The notes under the pieces are model-generated. The model ran no database searches and had not been told where the DNA came from. It worked only from the letters and a program-made list of their open reading frames with translations. From Zarea fungicola (lineage: Eukaryota > Ascomycota > Sordariomycetes > Hypocreales > Cordycipitaceae): a DNA stretch of 64,000 nucleotides. Shown here piece by piece: positions 23,301 through 34,418 of this stretch (position 1 is the stretch's first letter; each line of letters starts with the position of its first letter). Position numbers and translations under genes: made by a program. Location of the stretch: contig FWCC01000403.1 in NCBI GenBank assembly GCA_900169235.1, forward strand, positions 1 through 64,000, read 5' to 3'.

Positions 23301-23897
23301 AAGAATAGGGCAGTACATAGCGGATCAGCCGTTTCCACAGAAGCAGTACAGCAAGATGGTCTCAAGTCGATGCTCCAAGACAGACCGGTTACTGCGATAC
23401 AACATTAGCCATGTAATATCTCTTAAATGCGAGAATAGTAAAATATCTAGGCCATTTAACGTCTCAATTGGTTACCGAAACACGAAATACATAAACTCAC
23501 GACGAACTTGGTGGGAGGCCGATTAGTACCAGCGCCCAATCAGAGCCCTAAAAGCGCTGTATATGGATTTTTACAGCGGCCTCGATCGCTATAACCGAAA
23601 CAACTACTGGCAGCTGGCTCCCTTCCTAATTGCCTTTTCTTTTCTTCAACCAACTGGATGCTTCTAAACCGGCGCTTGAAATCAAAAATGCGGAAAACTG
23701 GCATAGAAAGCTGCCACTTTTTTTTTTAATTACTTTTAAAGCTGTTTTGATTGTTATGCCAACCAGAGAAGGCTGAGCGAGAGCTGCAGCCTTCTCGTCT
23801 TGTGCAAGCCTAGTCACCAGGGAACAACAATGCTAGCCTCACTTGTTCGTTGCTCTTCGCGTCGTGCCGACCGTCATCATTCGTGATTGTTCGACAC
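20304..23897. other. Gene-poor region, nothing recognised
   Basis: About 3.6 kb. The left 300 bp should hold the promoter of the OST-alpha-like gene. Frames of up to 152 codons (for example 21658-22116 plus) have no domain, signal peptide or credible splice context. No transposase motif, long terminal repeat or tRNA seen. Confidence 0.45.
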
Positions 23898-25180
23898 ATG
23901 CAAGCGGACGGCGACGATCAACCTACAATGGAGGATGCGCTCATGGCCAAGGTGCTGCGGGAGTTGGCAGCAACACCCTACGCATGTGTGCATCTCGAGC
24001 CGTGCTCAACAAGACCGGGCAACTACGTCTTTCGCGGTCACCTGGAAAAGAAGCTGGCGAATAACAGCGGCGAAATAGTTGAAAGCATAATAATCAAGCA
24101 TACCGCGGATTCCGGCTCTTCGGGAGCCAATTCTGCATCAAAGAAACAGCGCCAGGCATGAATCACATCTCCTCAATTTCTGCGTCTAGGTACTGACAAT
24201 AAGCCCCTCAGCTATTCGACATCTCATTTCTGAAAGCAATAAGTAATCTACAAATGCCGAATGAAAGTGATGTTGTCAGAGCACCCAAACTTTATCAGTT
24301 CAATGAGGAATCAGGCATCCAGTTGCAAGAGGACTGTACTGAGACAGACGGTCTCATATACATGCTTCTGGGAAAGGACTCTCCGACGCTATTTCCAACA
24401 TCTACCCTGAAGAGTGTTGGCTTTCATTCAGGCTATTGGCTGCGGGCCTTTCATTCCTGGGCCGACGAACCCGAGCAACGCGAGCTCCAATTACAATTAC
24501 CCCAGGACGACCCGATGACACGGATCAAGTGTGGATTTACTTTTTATAGCTTCCTCGAAGTACTGAAGAAATTCCCAGAACTCTTGGGGGACCAAGAACA
24601 ACTTCTTCTTAGTATCCGCGACGCTCTGGTAGATGAGAGCGTCAAGAAGCCGCGTGAGGAAGGCTGGGGAATTATCCACGGAGACCTGTGGGGTGGAAAG
24701 TAAGTATCTGTAAAAATCATGTGCAAATGCCGTTTAACTCATCGTCATTACAGTATTCTCGCACCAAAATCCGGGTGGAACGACACGCCGACGCCGGAAA
24801 ACCCAAATAAGCTCTTCATCATCGACTGGGAGCTGGCACAGTATGGCCATCGTGCATACGACCTTGGGCAGATTATTGGCGACATGTACGAGCGAAAAGT
24901 GTTTCGAAACCGTGAAGTTACGCTGCCCGTAATGAACGGAATTATATTTGGCTACGGTGTCGTAGACAACCTCATGGCATTTCGCGTCGCCATTTACGTT
25001 GGCGTCCACTTGATCATTTGGTATCAAAGACGACTGAAAAAAGGCCCTGCGGCAATTGTACCGCAGCAAGTGATCATGGATGGGCTACAGCTTGGGAAAG
25101 ACTTTATCATTAAAGGATGGGAGGAAGATGAGCAGTACTTTAAAGAGACTATGCTTGCGTCTCTGTTTACAAACAAGTAG
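23898..25180 (+). CDS. APH-fold phosphotransferase (fungal small-molecule kinase)
   Basis: Kinase of the aminoglycoside-phosphotransferase/choline-kinase-like fold; the small-molecule substrate is unknown. Exons 23898-24155, 24212-24699, 24754-25180; 390 residues from this start (ATGs at 23850 and 23928 are also in frame). The N-lobe begins ALMAKVLRELAATPYAC and contains GNYVFRGHL. The catalytic loop HGDLWGGNILAP (Brenner-type HGDxxxxN) spans intron 2, and the metal-binding Asp is in FIIDWE. Intron 2 (24700-24753) is GT-AG. Intron 1 (24156-24211) must be GC-AG (CAG|GCATGA...CCTCAG), because the frame otherwise hits TGA and only this join keeps phase (KKQRQ-LFDISFLKAI). No signal peptide, so cytosolic. 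It is convergent with the S9 peptidase, 58 bp apart. Confidence 0.82.
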
Positions 25181-25238
25181 AGAAGAGGAGGTATAACCTT
25201 GATTGAGAGAAGCTACTACAAAGACGCGGAGTGAAATC

Positions 25239-27533
25239 TTATTTCTCTTGAAGATGGCGACGGAAAAATTCAATCTGTCGCATGATTCCGTACTCTCTTC
25301 CACCACATCCGTGCTTCCCTCCAGGAATGACAACCAGATCGTACATCTTATTTGCGTTGTTGAGGGCATTGGCAAATTGGAATGTTGAAGAAGGATCAAC
25401 GTTGTGATCTAGGTCACCGACTAGCAACATTAAATTTCCCTGTAGCTTCGCTGCATTGACGATGTTGCTGCCCTCCTCGTACGCCTTATCCACCGGCCAT
25501 CCCATCCACTGCTCCTGCCACCATATCTTATCCATGCGACTGTCATGACACCCACAGTCCGCCGCAGCCGCCTTGTAAAAGTCGCTGTGGTGTATGAGGG
25601 CCGCACCGGCACTGTGGCCGCCTGCTGACCCGCCACGAATGCCCACGCGGTCGAGGTCCATCCACGGTCGCATGGCTGCCGCATCCTTCATCCACTTGAT
25701 GCGATCAGGAAATCCCGCATCCTGGAGATTCTTATAGCACAAGTCGTGAAAGGCCTTTGATCGCCAGTTTGTGCCCATGCCATCAAGCTTGACCACAATG
25801 TAGCCCCTGTCGGCCCAGCGGCGCAACCAGGAGAGGCCAGAGAAGCCCTTGGGGGTAAAGTAGTTCTGTGGACCCGCGTACATCTCTTCCAGAACTGGAT
25901 ATTTCTTGGTCGCATCAAAATCTGCTGGCCGGATGATGACGCCGTAAATCATTGTCACTCCATCGCGGCCGGCGGTGGAAAATATTTCCGGGGCATTCCA
26001 CTGGGCATCGACAAGACGGGCCAGTCGACTTTCTTCGACGGTTAGGATTTTGGCACCCGTCTCTCCGCTTCGCAGTACAGTCTCTGGGGGACAATTTACC
26101 CTTGCCCATGTATCAATTAAGAACCGATAATCAGGCGACCATTGCCAAGTGTGGGTGCCATCGCCCTCCGTGAGCACAGTGAGACCGGAGCCATCAAAGT
26201 TGACCCTGGCTAGTTGTGCATAGTATGGATCCTGACCTTTTACAAATCCGTAGGAGATGAACCAGATCTGCCGCTTCTCCTCATCGATCCTATCAACAGA
26301 CCTTACCAGCCACTCCCCGGTTGTGATCTGATTCTTCACACAACCTTGGGCGAGGTCGAATAGATATAAATGATTCCAGCCATCTCGCTCGCTTGCCCAA
26401 ATCATTTCGTCCGTGTCAGGGATAATGTGGCGATAGAGTTTTGTGGAGTAGTCGATGAACGTTGGGCTACTTTCTTCAACCAAAGCTCGAACTCGGCCAT
26501 CCACGGCCATGGCAATGACTCTCAAATGTTGATGACCGCGCTCATTGAAAATAAATCTATACTCTTTGCTGGATTTATCCCATCCGGCATCAGTCAAGCC
26601 ATATGGATTACGAAACAATGAGTCGTCTGTCAAAATTTCTTTCCTCTGAACCAGGTCGAATAAACGTGGTCTGTCGATTTGGACCTGGTTGCCAGGTTTC
26701 GGGTACTGAAGGGCGTGCATCTTGGGCTGCAGCTGATCGGCGGGAGAAGACTCCAATAGGTACACTTTCTGCTCTTGCTCAGGAGTATGCCGCCAGACGA
26801 CCACGTACCTCTTGTCAGGGGATATGTATATTCTCTCCTTGTCATATATATCTGTGCTGTCATCATTACCGGAAACTTTTCCCTCACTTCCGTCTTCATA
26901 CGTTGCCCAGACACTATTCTCGCGTATAAAAACGCGTGGAAAGGCCGTCTCGTATTTGGACCTACGTGCTCCTTCCCGGTCATGGAGCAACTCGTCATTG
27001 ATGACAAGAACATCTTTGTCTTCCTCCCTTGGCGCCGCATATAGCAACTTTGAAGGAGGCCCGTCCCCTTGACTGGAGAGTCTCCAAAGATGTCCTTGCC
27101 ATGTCGAAAGAAGCTTGGAATCGCCTGCTTTAATGGTGCCATACGGGACTGGCTCAGCCGAGTGATCGATCCACTGCACAGTGATCGCACAGCTACACTT
27201 GTTGACAAATCTGAGAGAGACTGCGGTGGCAGCATAAGGTGAAGGCATTTCCTCCGTCGGAAAAGTTCCCTGTAGATTGTCGTTATGTAGTGGCCCATTC
27301 CATTCTGCGTCGTTTTTAGTGAGAGTTGCCAGGTCCGGCGTTTCACCTGTAAGCTGCTTGACCTGTTGCGCGAGGGCATCCTCACTAAGACCCCGTTGGC
27401 AACCCCCATTCACAGCATCGACAAGGATAAACTCATATTTATTCTCGAGCAGCTCAATTCCAAACCAGAACTTGTCCCCACTGGCCAGCCAGTGAGGCTC
27501 AACCTTACTACCCGCAATCACTTCTGCTTCCAT
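25239..27533 (-). CDS. S9 family serine peptidase, DPP IV-like, cytosolic
   Basis: Intronless, 764 residues. N-terminal beta-propeller (about 30-490, DPPIV_N-type repeats such as SPDKRYVVVW and SPDYRFLI) and C-terminal alpha/beta hydrolase domain (about 510-764). Catalytic triad by position: Ser636 in GIRGGSAGGHSAG, Asp709 in VGDLDHNVD, His741 in PGGKHGCGG; these lie at almost the same positions as Ser630/Asp708/His740 of human DPP4. The nucleophile motif is GGSAGG rather than the GWSYGG of classical DPP IV, closer to prolyl-oligopeptidase and acylaminoacyl-peptidase members, so exact specificity is open. No signal peptide or N-terminal anchor, so it probably acts on cytosolic peptides. Confidence 0.88.
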   Translation of the reverse strand: MEAEVIAGSKVEPHWLASGDKFWFGIELLENKYEFILVDAVNGGCQRGLSEDALAQQVKQLTGETPDLATLTKNDAEWNGPLHNDNLQGTFPTEEMPSPYAATAVSLRFVNKCSCAITVQWIDHSAEPVPYGTIKAGDSKLLSTWQGHLWRLSSQGDGPPSKLLYAAPREEDKDVLVINDELLHDREGARRSKYETAFPRVFIRENSVWATYEDGSEGKVSGNDDSTDIYDKERIYISPDKRYVVVWRHTPEQEQKVYLLESSPADQLQPKMHALQYPKPGNQVQIDRPRLFDLVQRKEILTDDSLFRNPYGLTDAGWDKSSKEYRFIFNERGHQHLRVIAMAVDGRVRALVEESSPTFIDYSTKLYRHIIPDTDEMIWASERDGWNHLYLFDLAQGCVKNQITTGEWLVRSVDRIDEEKRQIWFISYGFVKGQDPYYAQLARVNFDGSGLTVLTEGDGTHTWQWSPDYRFLIDTWARVNCPPETVLRSGETGAKILTVEESRLARLVDAQWNAPEIFSTAGRDGVTMIYGVIIRPADFDATKKYPVLEEMYAGPQNYFTPKGFSGLSWLRRWADRGYIVVKLDGMGTNWRSKAFHDLCYKNLQDAGFPDRIKWMKDAAAMRPWMDLDRVGIRGGSAGGHSAGAALIHHSDFYKAAAADCGCHDSRMDKIWWQEQWMGWPVDKAYEEGSNIVNAAKLQGNLMLLVGDLDHNVDPSSTFQFANALNNANKMYDLVVIPGGKHGCGGREYGIMRQIEFFRRHLQEK

Positions 27534-28972
27534 TTCGGCCTCGTAGCTTGAGTCCGCTTATTCAAATAGATAATAATCGTATTTCTTTTGAAAAGTTGCA
27601 AGGTAAAATACAAGGATAGTAAACGTCACAAGACTTTGATGACTGGCATGCACGTCCTCACATGATACCCCGCTCGAAATCAGGCTGCGGAGAGGCCTCG
27701 TGAACATAGTGTCGCCGATTAGAATCAACTCCTGAAATATTGCTATGCTATGAAGTAAATTCATCTATTAAAATTGTAGCAAATGCTGAAAATTGATTGG
27801 TATACCACTACGCAAGCCTTCTGAGTTACAGTCCCGAGAACGCAAAGCTTCGATCCAGGGGACAGGTATTGCGGGGGTTGGAGTAATTGGGGCTTGTTGA
27901 AGTTGGTTATTCTAGCCATAAATAATTACTAAATCGGTGTTGAGGCCTCTCCAGTTGCCAACACTGATGGTGTTTACGTGTGATTATGGAACAGGCAAGA
28001 GAAGCTTCAGCATGAATATGCCATGCTCAGTTACGCAAGTTCGGCCCAGGTTCTCCTTAGTAGCAGCCTACAATCGTCGGCTCCGGGCCCTAAATAGCTC
28101 GGCACCGATTTAACGGAGATTCAGCCACAAGCCCACAATTGAGTAAGGATAGATAAGACTTTTAAGCGAGGAACAAGAATGCTGTCTTTCAATAAGCTTG
28201 TTGTCTGATATTATTACAGAAGTTCGCCTTGAATCATTTGTAGCTACAAGCTGGCGGATTAAGCTCAGTCAAGTGAGCTGATTGATTAGACTACCAGCAC
28301 AGGAATACAATTGGTGGTTTAATTTAATTCGAACTAAACAGCTATACTACATAAATTGACTAAATTAATTATATAGATTATTTGAATTATTTGAATTAAA
28401 TAGACCCCCATTTGATTTGATATTTGCAAGACTTGACATCATGAATTGATCGATTCGATCGACCATTCGCAACATGTCCAACCCTGGGACTCGGCAAATT
28501 GTCCCTTTCCAATGCCAGTACAGTAGGCATAGCGCCATCGCTAGTGCCGATTGGAAAAAAGCAAGCAAAGCCGAAGTATATGCCGTCATGCTTTACCATT
28601 GCATTGACAAGCCATCATGCGGGGTAACTCTCCCCGGCGGCAATGCTGTCGAGAATTGACGCAAACTGGTCAATTGAAATAGAAGTCTCCCATTGTCGGA
28701 AGAAGCATTAGAAATCGGGTACCTTATCTTAGAGAGTGGCGAGACAGCTTTGAGCCTAGAACAATCTGGAATCTGATGGGTCACGAATTACAATGAAATC
28801 TAGCCGGCTGCCGTGTCTACGGCATGCACTCCAGCTGCGGAGTTTGGATTAAATAGTAAAATGGCGGACTTTCAATCCCATTTAAGATTTTCAATGACGA
28901 CTGTCCATATCTCATCACTGTCCAATTTCACCACCATCAAAAGTCAGCAACACCGTGACAAAACAGTTCATC
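27534..28972. other. AT-rich intergenic region, no gene seen
   Basis: About 1.4 kb between two divergent starts. 28310-28410 is a very AT-rich island with TTTGAATTATTTGAATTAAA. A short palindrome-like run (ATTGATCGATTCGATCG) sits at 28446. It may be decayed repeat DNA. It must hold the promoters of the S9 peptidase and the MDR gene. Confidence 0.45.
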
Positions 28973-29989
28973 ATGTCGCAGCATATGAAAGCATGGCAGC
29001 TTGCAAGCCCAGGCAATGTGCTGGAGAACCTCAAGTTAAATGAGAGCGCCACCCGCCCGACGTCCAAGGATCTCAAGGGCGACGACATTCTCGTCAAAGT
29101 CAGTAGCGCCGCTATCAACCCTGCCGACTACAAGGTGATGGAGCTCGGCTTCATCGTCAAAGGCTTCATCCAATTCCCCAAGGTTCCCGGCATGGACCTG
29201 AGCGGCGAGGTCCTGGCCGTCGGCCCTGCGGTTACGGATATCCTCGTCGGCGACCACGTCATTGGCCGCAACAACCCCTTCAAAGGACCTGGCGCGCTGT
29301 CCGAAGAAATTATCCTCACCCGCGACGGCTACGCCAAGATTGCGCGCGACGTCGATCTCGACAAGGCTGCCGGCACGGGCACCGCAGCGCTGACCGCCTA
29401 CCAGACCATCCAGCCCTACGTCAAGCCCGGCGACAAGGTCTTCATCAACGGCGGCTCTGGAGGCACCGGCACGTTTGGCATTCAGATCGCCAAGCTCCTT
29501 GGGTGCCACGTCACGACGACGTGCTCCACGGGCAAAGTCGCCCTCTGCAAGGAGCTCGGCGCCGACGAGGTCATTGACTACAAGACGACAAACATTGTGG
29601 ACGCGCTGAAGAAGGCCGGTCCCGTGTTCAGCGTCTGCGTTGACAATGTCGGCGCCATTGGCGAGCTGTACCCCAACGCGCCCTCTTTTCTGCTGCCCAC
29701 CGCGACGTATGTCGCTGTCGGCGGCGGCTCCCTGGGCCACATGGCCAACGTTGCGAGTGCCTTGATGCGGCCCGCGTTCCTCGGCGGTGGCAAGCACAAG
29801 TTTGTCAGCTACATGACCAAAAATAATCATGACGACTTCAACCACATTGCCAAATGGTACAGCGAGGGCACCCTCAAGTCAGTGATTGACTCTACGTATG
29901 ACTTTGGCGATGCATTGGAGGCATTTACCCAGCTCAAGAAGGGGTCGTCGGCGGGCAAGATTATTGTGCACGTGGCGCCAAAGGTCTAA
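28973..29989 (+). CDS. Zinc-independent MDR oxidoreductase, quinone-oxidoreductase-like
   Basis: Intronless, 338 residues from ATG 28973 (the frame extends to a GTG at 28955, which is not expected as a start). Medium-chain dehydrogenase/reductase: GroES-like N-terminal half (about 1-125) with AAINPADYKVMELG and FPKVPGMDLSGEV, then a Rossmann half with the nucleotide-binding NGGSGGTGTFGIQIAKL (about 160-176) and ADEVIDYK. The structural-zinc cysteine cluster and catalytic Cys/His zinc ligands of alcohol dehydrogenases are absent, which points to an NADPH-dependent quinone or enone reductase. Codon usage is strongly GC-ending compared with the AT-rich flanks. Cytosolic. Substrate cannot be told. 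Confidence 0.9.
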   Translation: MSQHMKAWQLASPGNVLENLKLNESATRPTSKDLKGDDILVKVSSAAINPADYKVMELGFIVKGFIQFPKVPGMDLSGEVLAVGPAVTDILVGDHVIGRNNPFKGPGALSEEIILTRDGYAKIARDVDLDKAAGTGTAALTAYQTIQPYVKPGDKVFINGGSGGTGTFGIQIAKLLGCHVTTTCSTGKVALCKELGADEVIDYKTTNIVDALKKAGPVFSVCVDNVGAIGELYPNAPSFLLPTATYVAVGGGSLGHMANVASALMRPAFLGGGKHKFVSYMTKNNHDDFNHIAKWYSEGTLKSVIDSTYDFGDALEAFTQLKKGSSAGKIIVHVAPKV

Positions 29990-31938
29990 ATGAATCTTCA
30001 TTTCTATAAAAGAAAAGAAAAAGAAAAAAATCACGGGTTAATAGCGATAAAGTAATTTAATTATAGTCATGGCGCTCATCCGCGCAGCGCAGTGTGTATT
30101 GGTAGTACGAATGATATCTCTTTTCCTTGAAGCTCTTGATCACATATGTTAATTTCGCGGCTATTTAATACCTACTCTGTCGAGACAACTAGTCCAAATC
30201 GACTAGCTTTCTGGTGTGCCTCAATTCAATGTGGTCGCGGAATGTTAAAATACGCAACAATCATGGAATTACACATTCTGGACTGCAAAGACTTGCACCA
30301 TTGCTCCAGTATTTCTCGACTGAGATCTTCATCACAATAATTGAAGCATGCACAGACCCGCAGCAAACATTAACGAGAATTACGGAAGAAAACTGATAAT
30401 AAGCGGCAGTATATTCCCACACTAAATAGCTGCACCAGACGATGAGTTTATGGCTGTTAACTTCATCTCCAGCGACTTATACAATTTGAGTCGCGTCGTT
30501 CTGATGGTCCGTTTCTTTGACGTTGGGCTACTACGAGATTAATTCAACAGTTCTTATAGGTTTGCTGAGACCTCGCTGCAAAGCGTACAGCGACCGTACC
30601 GAGTCACTGCACGCATTCACCTGATGCAGAACCTGCGGCGAGGGTTAATGCACTGACTGAGACTTATTCAAGCCATGATGATATCGATACTAGATTTTAA
30701 TTGCGCCATGGAGGACGTCCGAGATGTGGTGCTGTAATACACAGGTGCTGGGTATCGACTCGGCAGATGATAACTCTGCTAGATGTATTTGTTACATGGC
30801 AATCAGCCACAATATTGACAATACGATGCATTTAATCCATCGCAGTGTTCAACCTCTTCTGCGCATGTTGTTCGAAGGAAATGTCGCACCGGGTAGCTCT
30901 ATGATCAATATCAATCGTATGGTGGTTGCTCAGCTGGCTGCAGCTTGGATAGGGGACGAGCTCAAGTGCATTGGTCTAGTGCTCCCGCCTACATGGTGGC
31001 GAAACATAAACCGCGAGATGCCGAACATTTGCCCATGTCGACACAGATATAGCGAATGGCCACACACGGCACACAAGCATGCCAATTCCGGATTCTGTTC
31101 ACATGTACGGTATAGATTTCGTTGTAATCGACAAACAACAGTTTGCTAGAAGATGGCAAATTTGCCGTGGAGCCTTTATCAACAAGCAAATGACAAAAAG
31201 ATTGCAACAGAACCAGTTTGCAGCCATGACAGAGGCAGGCTTGTTAGCTTCCCTGTCTTGGCGGCCTGTCCACAAATTGCCAGCCACAGCGGAGAAGCGT
31301 CGCTCACCAAGGTACCCGTAACGTAATTTTAGACAGGGACAGGTCTCTCCGCACCTTGGCCTTGCAATCTGCGCATGCGACCAGTCTCGTGCCGCAGTAG
31401 AGGCACATAAAACAGACTATCATCGTCACCGCGGTCGAGAAACGATTCTGAGAGCTACATTGAGCTGCAGCGGCTTGAAATGGCCTTGCAAGAACAGCCG
31501 AGTGCCCTGACAGTGCGGGAATACCAGCCAGGAGCAGGTGTTCGTTGCTTCCGGACTCAGCACTTATGGGGAAAGATCAGCCTTTCTAGCGTTGGTTGTA
31601 CGGTTTGTTGCTTGGTTTGTGCTTTGGTATGTGGGGGGTAATATTGGGCTTTGCAAGGCTGGTACGCTAAAAGAATTGCTCGGCGCCGCCACAGATGCAA
31701 TAGCTGCTGGCCGAGTTATTGCCTCTGTACGGAGTAGGTAGGCCGTATTGCTGCCCTCCCATTGTTATTATTTGACGTAAATTAATACAACCCGAAAGAA
31801 GCTCATCATTAAACATAAAAAGTGGGCTAGCCACAGTGACGCCTTGTTCTGCAATGTCGTCTGTTTTTCTGTCCTTTCCCCGCGTCACCTGTAGTTTGCG
31901 ACAACAACCGGAAAAGCAAGTCCCCCAAGCACCTAAAC
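29990..31938. other. Intergenic region, no gene seen
   Basis: About 1.9 kb. Contains one perfect TACGGAGTA (31728-31736) and a possible TATA-like CATAAAAAG (31814-31822) for the downstream phosphatase gene. Reading frames at 30724-31321 have no recognisable domain. Confidence 0.45.
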
Positions 31939-33027
31939 ATGACCAAACTCTTCAAGGCCCTGGGCATCGCGCTCGCTGCCACCGGCCTCATTGCCTCAGC
32001 TGCACCAGCCTCTGAAGCGAAGCCATGCCTCAAGGGACCCCCATTGAAGCACTGGCCGCGAGAGGCGGCAAAGGCACTCAATGCCATGATTGCTGCCAAT
32101 GCGCACCAAGGTCGATATGCTGCGTTTGACATGGACAACACCAGTTACCAGTTTGATCTGGAGGAGTCGCTGCTGCCGTACCTCGAGAACAAGGGCGTCA
32201 TTACTCGCGACACCATGGATCCGTCCCTCAAGCTCGTTCCTTTCAAGGACACAAACGGGCATAACGAGACGCTCTATGGCTACTACCTGCGCCTGTGTGA
32301 CATTGACGACGCCATCTGCTACCCGTTTGCCGCGCAAATCTTCAGCGGGATACCCCTGCGCCAGCTCAAGGTCTACGTCGACGAGCTCATGGCTCTCAAC
32401 GGCACAGTCCACACGAGCTACTACGAGGGCGACAAGCTGGTCGAGGTCGAAGTCAGCCCGCCCAAAGTCTTTCGCGGCCAGGTCGAGCTGTACAACAAGC
32501 TCATGGCCAACGGCATCGAGGTGTATGTCGTCTCGGCCGCCTCGGAGGAGCTCGTCCGCATGGTCGCCTCGGACCCCAAGTACGGCTACAACGTCAAGCC
32601 CGAAAATGTGATTGGCGTCACGACGGCAATGAAGAATGTCACCTCGAACCAGCTCACCTCTGCCCGCAAGCAAATCGCCGAGGGCGACTACGACGAAAAG
32701 GCCAACCTTGACCTCATCATGACACCCTTCCTCTGGACACCGGCCACGTGGAAGACGGGCAAGTGGGCGGCCATCCTGTCATATATTGACATGTGGAAGA
32801 AGCCAATCCTCGTTGGAGGTGACACGCCAGATAGTGATGGTCCCATGCAGTTCCACGGCGTCGACGTCCGCCGCGGGGGCATCCACCTCTGGGTCAACCG
32901 CAAGGACAAGTACCAGATCCAGATTGACCAGATGAAGAAGGATTATGCTGCTGCGCAGGCGAAAGAAGGATGGCCGGTCACGGCCGACAAGAACTGGGTG
33001 ACGGTCACACCCAAAGATATTCTGTAA
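31939..33027 (+). CDS. Secreted HAD-family phosphatase, phosphorylcholine-phosphatase-like
   Basis: Intronless, 362 residues. Signal peptide MTKLFKALGIALAATGLIASAAPA, so secreted. HAD phosphatase motifs: I = FDMDNT (nucleophile Asp64, Asp66), II = VVSAAS (SAA 199-201), III = Lys275 in TGKWAAI, IV = GGDTPDSD (294-300). DMDNT, SAA and GDTPDSD are precisely the motif set described for Pseudomonas phosphorylcholine phosphatase PchP, and the surrounding YQFDLEESLLPYLENKGV also resembles it. It probably hydrolyses phosphocholine or a similar phosphomonoester to choline plus phosphate (inference). The lack of introns and bacterial-type sequence would fit ancient transfer, but codon use matches other genes here. 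Possible TATA at 31814. Confidence 0.87.
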   Translation: MTKLFKALGIALAATGLIASAAPASEAKPCLKGPPLKHWPREAAKALNAMIAANAHQGRYAAFDMDNTSYQFDLEESLLPYLENKGVITRDTMDPSLKLVPFKDTNGHNETLYGYYLRLCDIDDAICYPFAAQIFSGIPLRQLKVYVDELMALNGTVHTSYYEGDKLVEVEVSPPKVFRGQVELYNKLMANGIEVYVVSAASEELVRMVASDPKYGYNVKPENVIGVTTAMKNVTSNQLTSARKQIAEGDYDEKANLDLIMTPFLWTPATWKTGKWAAILSYIDMWKKPILVGGDTPDSDGPMQFHGVDVRRGGIHLWVNRKDKYQIQIDQMKKDYAAAQAKEGWPVTADKNWVTVTPKDIL

Positions 33028-34418
33028 ATGGCAGCCAAGACTACACTTACCAGGTATACAAATACAGCTACATTCTTGGTTAGATAAGAACTCTTGAATA
33101 TTACAAATACACCACTTGTCGATTTAGCCCATCTTTGATAGGGAAAACAACCAGTAGAAGCAACTATCTGTACAGAATACGTAATACTTTTAGCGGGTAG
33201 TAACATCCTTGTCTTGGCTTTCGGTGAGTAGTGGGTGGCTGAAGTCGACGTACGCCAACATCTCGTGTTGGCCATACGCTACATGCGGTTGGAGATCGTG
33301 CACAGCCTAATTTCATTTATATCTTGCTCCCGGTCAAGCGGACTGTAACTCTTTATCAAGTGCCCAATGGCATGCGAGACTGGACAACATCTGAGCACCA
33401 TAGGGCGCAGTGGCGGAAAGCCACTGGATGTGGCAGACTGAATTCTGGCTGCCTCTCAAACATCGCCGGCCGCCGGGAGTTAATAAATAATGTATATAAA
33501 TTCTTAATTAATAATAGACCAGAAATAGTTTGATTGATGCGAAAGCGAAGACATCTCGCCAAGGCCTCGCCCAGCGACGGGGGCTTAGAGTGTACTGCAA
33601 ATAAAATGTCCCAAGAAAATTTGCAGCAAACAAATAAATTCTAGAACTTGATATACAGCCACATCGGTATCAGAGAAATCAAACGCTATATAAATAAAGA
33701 TTGCAGAAGACAGCAGTAACCCCTGCGTCGTCTACTTGTCCGGTGGAAGCAGCGGACATTGAAAGCAGAAGACGTACAATCACGTCAACATGATGGATTT
33801 ATGAAGAAATAACCACCCCAAAGAAGTGAACAAACAGAATACAACTCAGCACCAAGCTAATACTTTGTGCGGCCATGTCCGCTGGATCTCTGAGAAACTC
33901 CTCCCCCACGATGCCTCCCCGCGGGGTGGCGGGACCTCTGCCCCTCCGACCGTCGGATAGTATTCGTCGAGTAGAAGAATGGGCGTTTTAAGTGCGTTTA
34001 GAGGAGAACACACTAATCTTTTTCCATCGCGACGATCTAGCCATAAGCCCACCTTTTCAATTCGTCCACCAACGATCCTCGCCTTTGCCTCGGGTTCGGT
34101 TGGGTGTTGCGGCGTCCGCCGATGGCCGGCACTCGCTGTCTGTGTGTCGAGTCAATCGCGCCTTCAGATTTCACGCCTGGATATACGGAAGCACGGCTCT
34201 AACGGCAGCTTGAAAAGCCCAATTGTCCTGTGGTAGAATAATGTATAAAGACTAGGCTGTGGAATCTAGATGAGACTGTCTAATCGGGAGTCAGTTTCTT
34301 CACTAGCCTCATTTTGAGCAAGAAGAAGCAACTCCTCAATTCTATTCAACCGAAGTTGCCAATACTGAACTTCCAATAGAAGAAACCTGACAACCGATAC
34401 AACCAGGTTCTTCAAGTA
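33028..34418. other. AT-rich intergenic region, no gene seen
   Basis: About 1.4 kb between the phosphatase and the sugar transporter. 33480-33530 is a TA-rich island (TAATAAATAATGTATATAAATTC). No gene or clear transposon end. Confidence 0.45.

Noticed and set aside
28310..28410. AT-rich island as a transposon end or origin
   Set aside because: No terminal repeats, target duplications or coding relic could be recognised. AT-richness alone is not enough.
28955..28972. Earlier start of the MDR gene
   Set aside because: The extension begins at GTG, not expected as a start in a fungal nuclear gene. ATG 28973 fits the family N-terminus.
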